DNA of 64,000 nt from Clostridia bacterium (GTDB lineage: Bacteria; Bacillota; Clostridia; UBA1381), in the NCBI GenBank assembly GCA_017621875.1, contig JAGASE010000020.1:1-64000 (forward strand). The letters are read 5' to 3'. The notes beneath the pieces are model-generated. The model was not told where the DNA came from. It made no database searches and saw only the letters and a list, made by a program, of their open reading frames with translations. Position 1 is the stretch's first letter. Each line of letters opens with the position of its first letter. Positions 62,857 through 64,000 of this stretch are shown in pieces. Both the position numbers and the translations under genes were made by a program.

Positions 62857-63789
62857 GTGATGAATATGAATTGGGTTTTTATGGGAGAAAATCAGGAAAT
62901 TTTGATAAAGCCTCTTGAGCTTAAGGACGAAATCAAGATAAAGGACGTTGTAAGCGTTCATTATTTTGAATTTTCAAAAACCTATAAATTTCCGGGCGAG
63001 AGACATGATTTTTGGGAGCTTGTATATGTAGACCGCGGAAAAATAACGGCTTTTTATGAGGATAAAAAGATTTTACTTCATTCGGGGGATATGATTTTCC
63101 ATAAGCCTGATGAATGGCATAATCTGATAGCGGACGGGGAGAATGTTTCAAATGTTGCGGTTATTTCGTTTATGTGTAATTCACGTCCGATGAAGCAGTT
63201 TAATAACAGAATTATGAAGGTTAACAATCTTCAGCGTGAGCTGCTTGCAAAAATTGTAAATGAAAGCAGAGCGTTGTTTAAAACGCCGCTTGACGACCCT
63301 TTCACAACCGAGTACGAAAAACAGGAAAGCTATCCGTTTGGGGCAGAGCAGCTTATCCGAATGTATTTAACCGAGCTGTTAATAAGTATTGTGAGAAACG
63401 ACGCAAGAAATATGCAGACTCGTTTTGTGCAAAATACGTCGAGCAGTCTTGTGAATGTGGTTACCGATTATCTCAGTGAGCATATAGCCGAAAAAATTAC
63501 GGTTGCCGATGTAGAAAAATTTACAAACACAAGCAGAACGGCATTGGAAAGTGCATTTAAAAGTACAGTTTCAACCGGTGTGATTGACTATTTTATTAAA
63601 ATGAAAATTGAATACGCAAAGACCTATATAAGAGAGAACAGCTATAATATAACACAGATTGCAGAGCTTTTGGGGTATGACAGCATACATTATTTTTCAA
63701 GACAATTTAAAAAGGTGACAAAAATGTCACCTAAGGAGTATTCAAACTCTATCAAGGCTATGGGTGTCAAGGAGGATGAAACACCTTAG
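62857..63789 (+). CDS. AraC-family regulator, probable controller of the amino-sugar regulon, up to 310 aa
   Basis: The N-terminal cupin domain has GERHDFWELVYVDRGKITAFYEDKKILLHSGDMIFH in parts and HKPDEWHNLIADG. The C-terminal AraC domain has ITVADVEKFTNTSRTALESAFKS and ITQIAELLGYDSIHYFSRQFKKVTKMSPKEY. Candidate starts are GTG 62857, ATG 62860, ATG 62866 and ATG 62881; no clear ribosome site distinguishes them. It is divergent from nagB-ROK, and identical operators are found in front of nagA and pgmB, so it probably controls all of them in response to an amino sugar. Confidence 0.92.
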   Translation: MMNMNWVFMGENQEILIKPLELKDEIKIKDVVSVHYFEFSKTYKFPGERHDFWELVYVDRGKITAFYEDKKILLHSGDMIFHKPDEWHNLIADGENVSNVAVISFMCNSRPMKQFNNRIMKVNNLQRELLAKIVNESRALFKTPLDDPFTTEYEKQESYPFGAEQLIRMYLTELLISIVRNDARNMQTRFVQNTSSSLVNVVTDYLSEHIAEKITVADVEKFTNTSRTALESAFKSTVSTGVIDYFIKMKIEYAKTYIRENSYNITQIAELLGYDSIHYFSRQFKKVTKMSPKEYSNSIKAMGVKEDETP

Positions 63790-64000
63790 ACAATATCAGT
63801 CCTTGAAACTATTATACGGCATACCGTTCCTGTTACAAATCCCAAAGCAAGACCGGAAATGAGTAAAACCGGCAGGTATGAGAAAACCGATAATGTGCCA
63901 AGCATGAGGGATGCAGCGAAAAGCTGACCGATGTTGTGGAATATGCTGCCGAGCATGCTGATACCGATAACGCTGAATTTCAGCTTTTTAAAGGCTATCA
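63786..64000 (-). CDS. Gx transporter family / heptaprenyl-diphosphate-synthase component I-like membrane protein, C-terminal part
   Basis: Reading the minus strand from the window edge gives ~70 codons to a TAA at 63786-63788, overlapping the AraC stop. It contains FSVIGISMLGSIFHNIGQL, FAASLMLGTLSVFSYLPVL and LISGLALGFVTGTVCRIIV. The SxxHNxGQ motif and three hydrophobic segments match the C-terminus of the Gx-transporter/HepS component I (ECF-S-like) family. The gene is truncated by the window edge, so its start and full role are not visible. Confidence 0.72.
   Translation of the reverse strand, partial: IAFKKLKFSVIGISMLGSIFHNIGQLFAASLMLGTLSVFSYLPVLLISGLALGFVTGTVCRIIVSRTDIV

Overview
The window looks like the chromosome of an anaerobic, gut-type Firmicute of class Clostridia. 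Supporting signs are moderate-to-low GC, strong Shine-Dalgarno sites, indolepyruvate:ferredoxin oxidoreductase, YesM/YesN-type two-component genes, and S-layer-homology (SLH) secreted proteins carrying Big_2 domains. A pectin- or plant-polysaccharide-degrading relative of the Monoglobus/Oscillospirales type would fit, but no rRNA or marker phylogeny was available to test this.

Layout. (1) 1-4863: the right end of an integrated element. It carries the 3' part of a gene with the DxDGD motif and the RNP segment of two-barrel (QDE-1/YonO-like) RNA polymerases, an overlapping unknown partner gene, a DUF6774 mini-protein, a DUF421 membrane protein and a tocopherol-cyclase-like protein. It ends exactly at the 3' half of a tRNA-Pro(CGG), a typical attachment-site remnant. 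(2) 4925-5660: an IS200-type insertion. (3) 5674-8282: a cytoplasmic DUF4091 glycosidase-like gene divergent from an AraC regulator. (4) 8357-14285 (minus): a ligase-iorA-iorB-paaK-ACT operon for arylpyruvate/acyl-CoA metabolism, with an attenuator-type leader and a MITE-like repeat. (5) 14671-17029: a compact peptide-modification locus of a 54-aa precursor with a Cys-rich tail, a radical SAM/SPASM maturase and a stand-alone eukaryotic-type Ser/Thr kinase. (6) 17118-24048: an esterase, then an Ile/Leu/Val leader peptide with attenuator ahead of a divergent isopropylmalate-synthase homologue and a TIM-barrel/acyl-CoA-ligase fusion, then ilvE and an amidohydrolase. (7) 24310-27039: rpsB, tsf and a cation-efflux gene.

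(8) 27315-50539: a large glycan-utilisation locus. It holds a lipoprotein-permease-permease-lipoprotein ABC transporter, a YesM/YesN two-component system, six large secreted proteins (two paralogous clan GH-A hydrolases, two carbohydrate-binding/Big_2 proteins, two SLH-anchored proteins) and a cytoplasmic GH28-like enzyme. The likely logic is extracellular cleavage at the cell wall, import of oligosaccharides and intracellular finishing. (9) 50582-57752: an HtrA-like protein whose catalytic His and Ser are both replaced, an RNase M5-like TOPRIM protein, an ABC exporter, a HAD phosphatase and a ClpE-like unfoldase. (10) 57805-64000: an amino-sugar regulon with nagA, a beta-phosphoglucomutase-like gene, a metallophosphoesterase, a NagB-ROK-kinase fusion and an AraC regulator. 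Two intergenic regions here share the same 21-bp-phased direct-repeat operator. The window ends inside a Gx-transporter-family gene.

Strongest leads: the two-barrel polymerase homologue in a tRNA-integrated element; the precursor/radical-SAM/kinase locus; the catalytically altered LeuA homologue behind an ILV attenuator; the HtrA pseudoprotease; the NagB-ROK and TIM-barrel-ligase fusions; and the shared amino-sugar operator.
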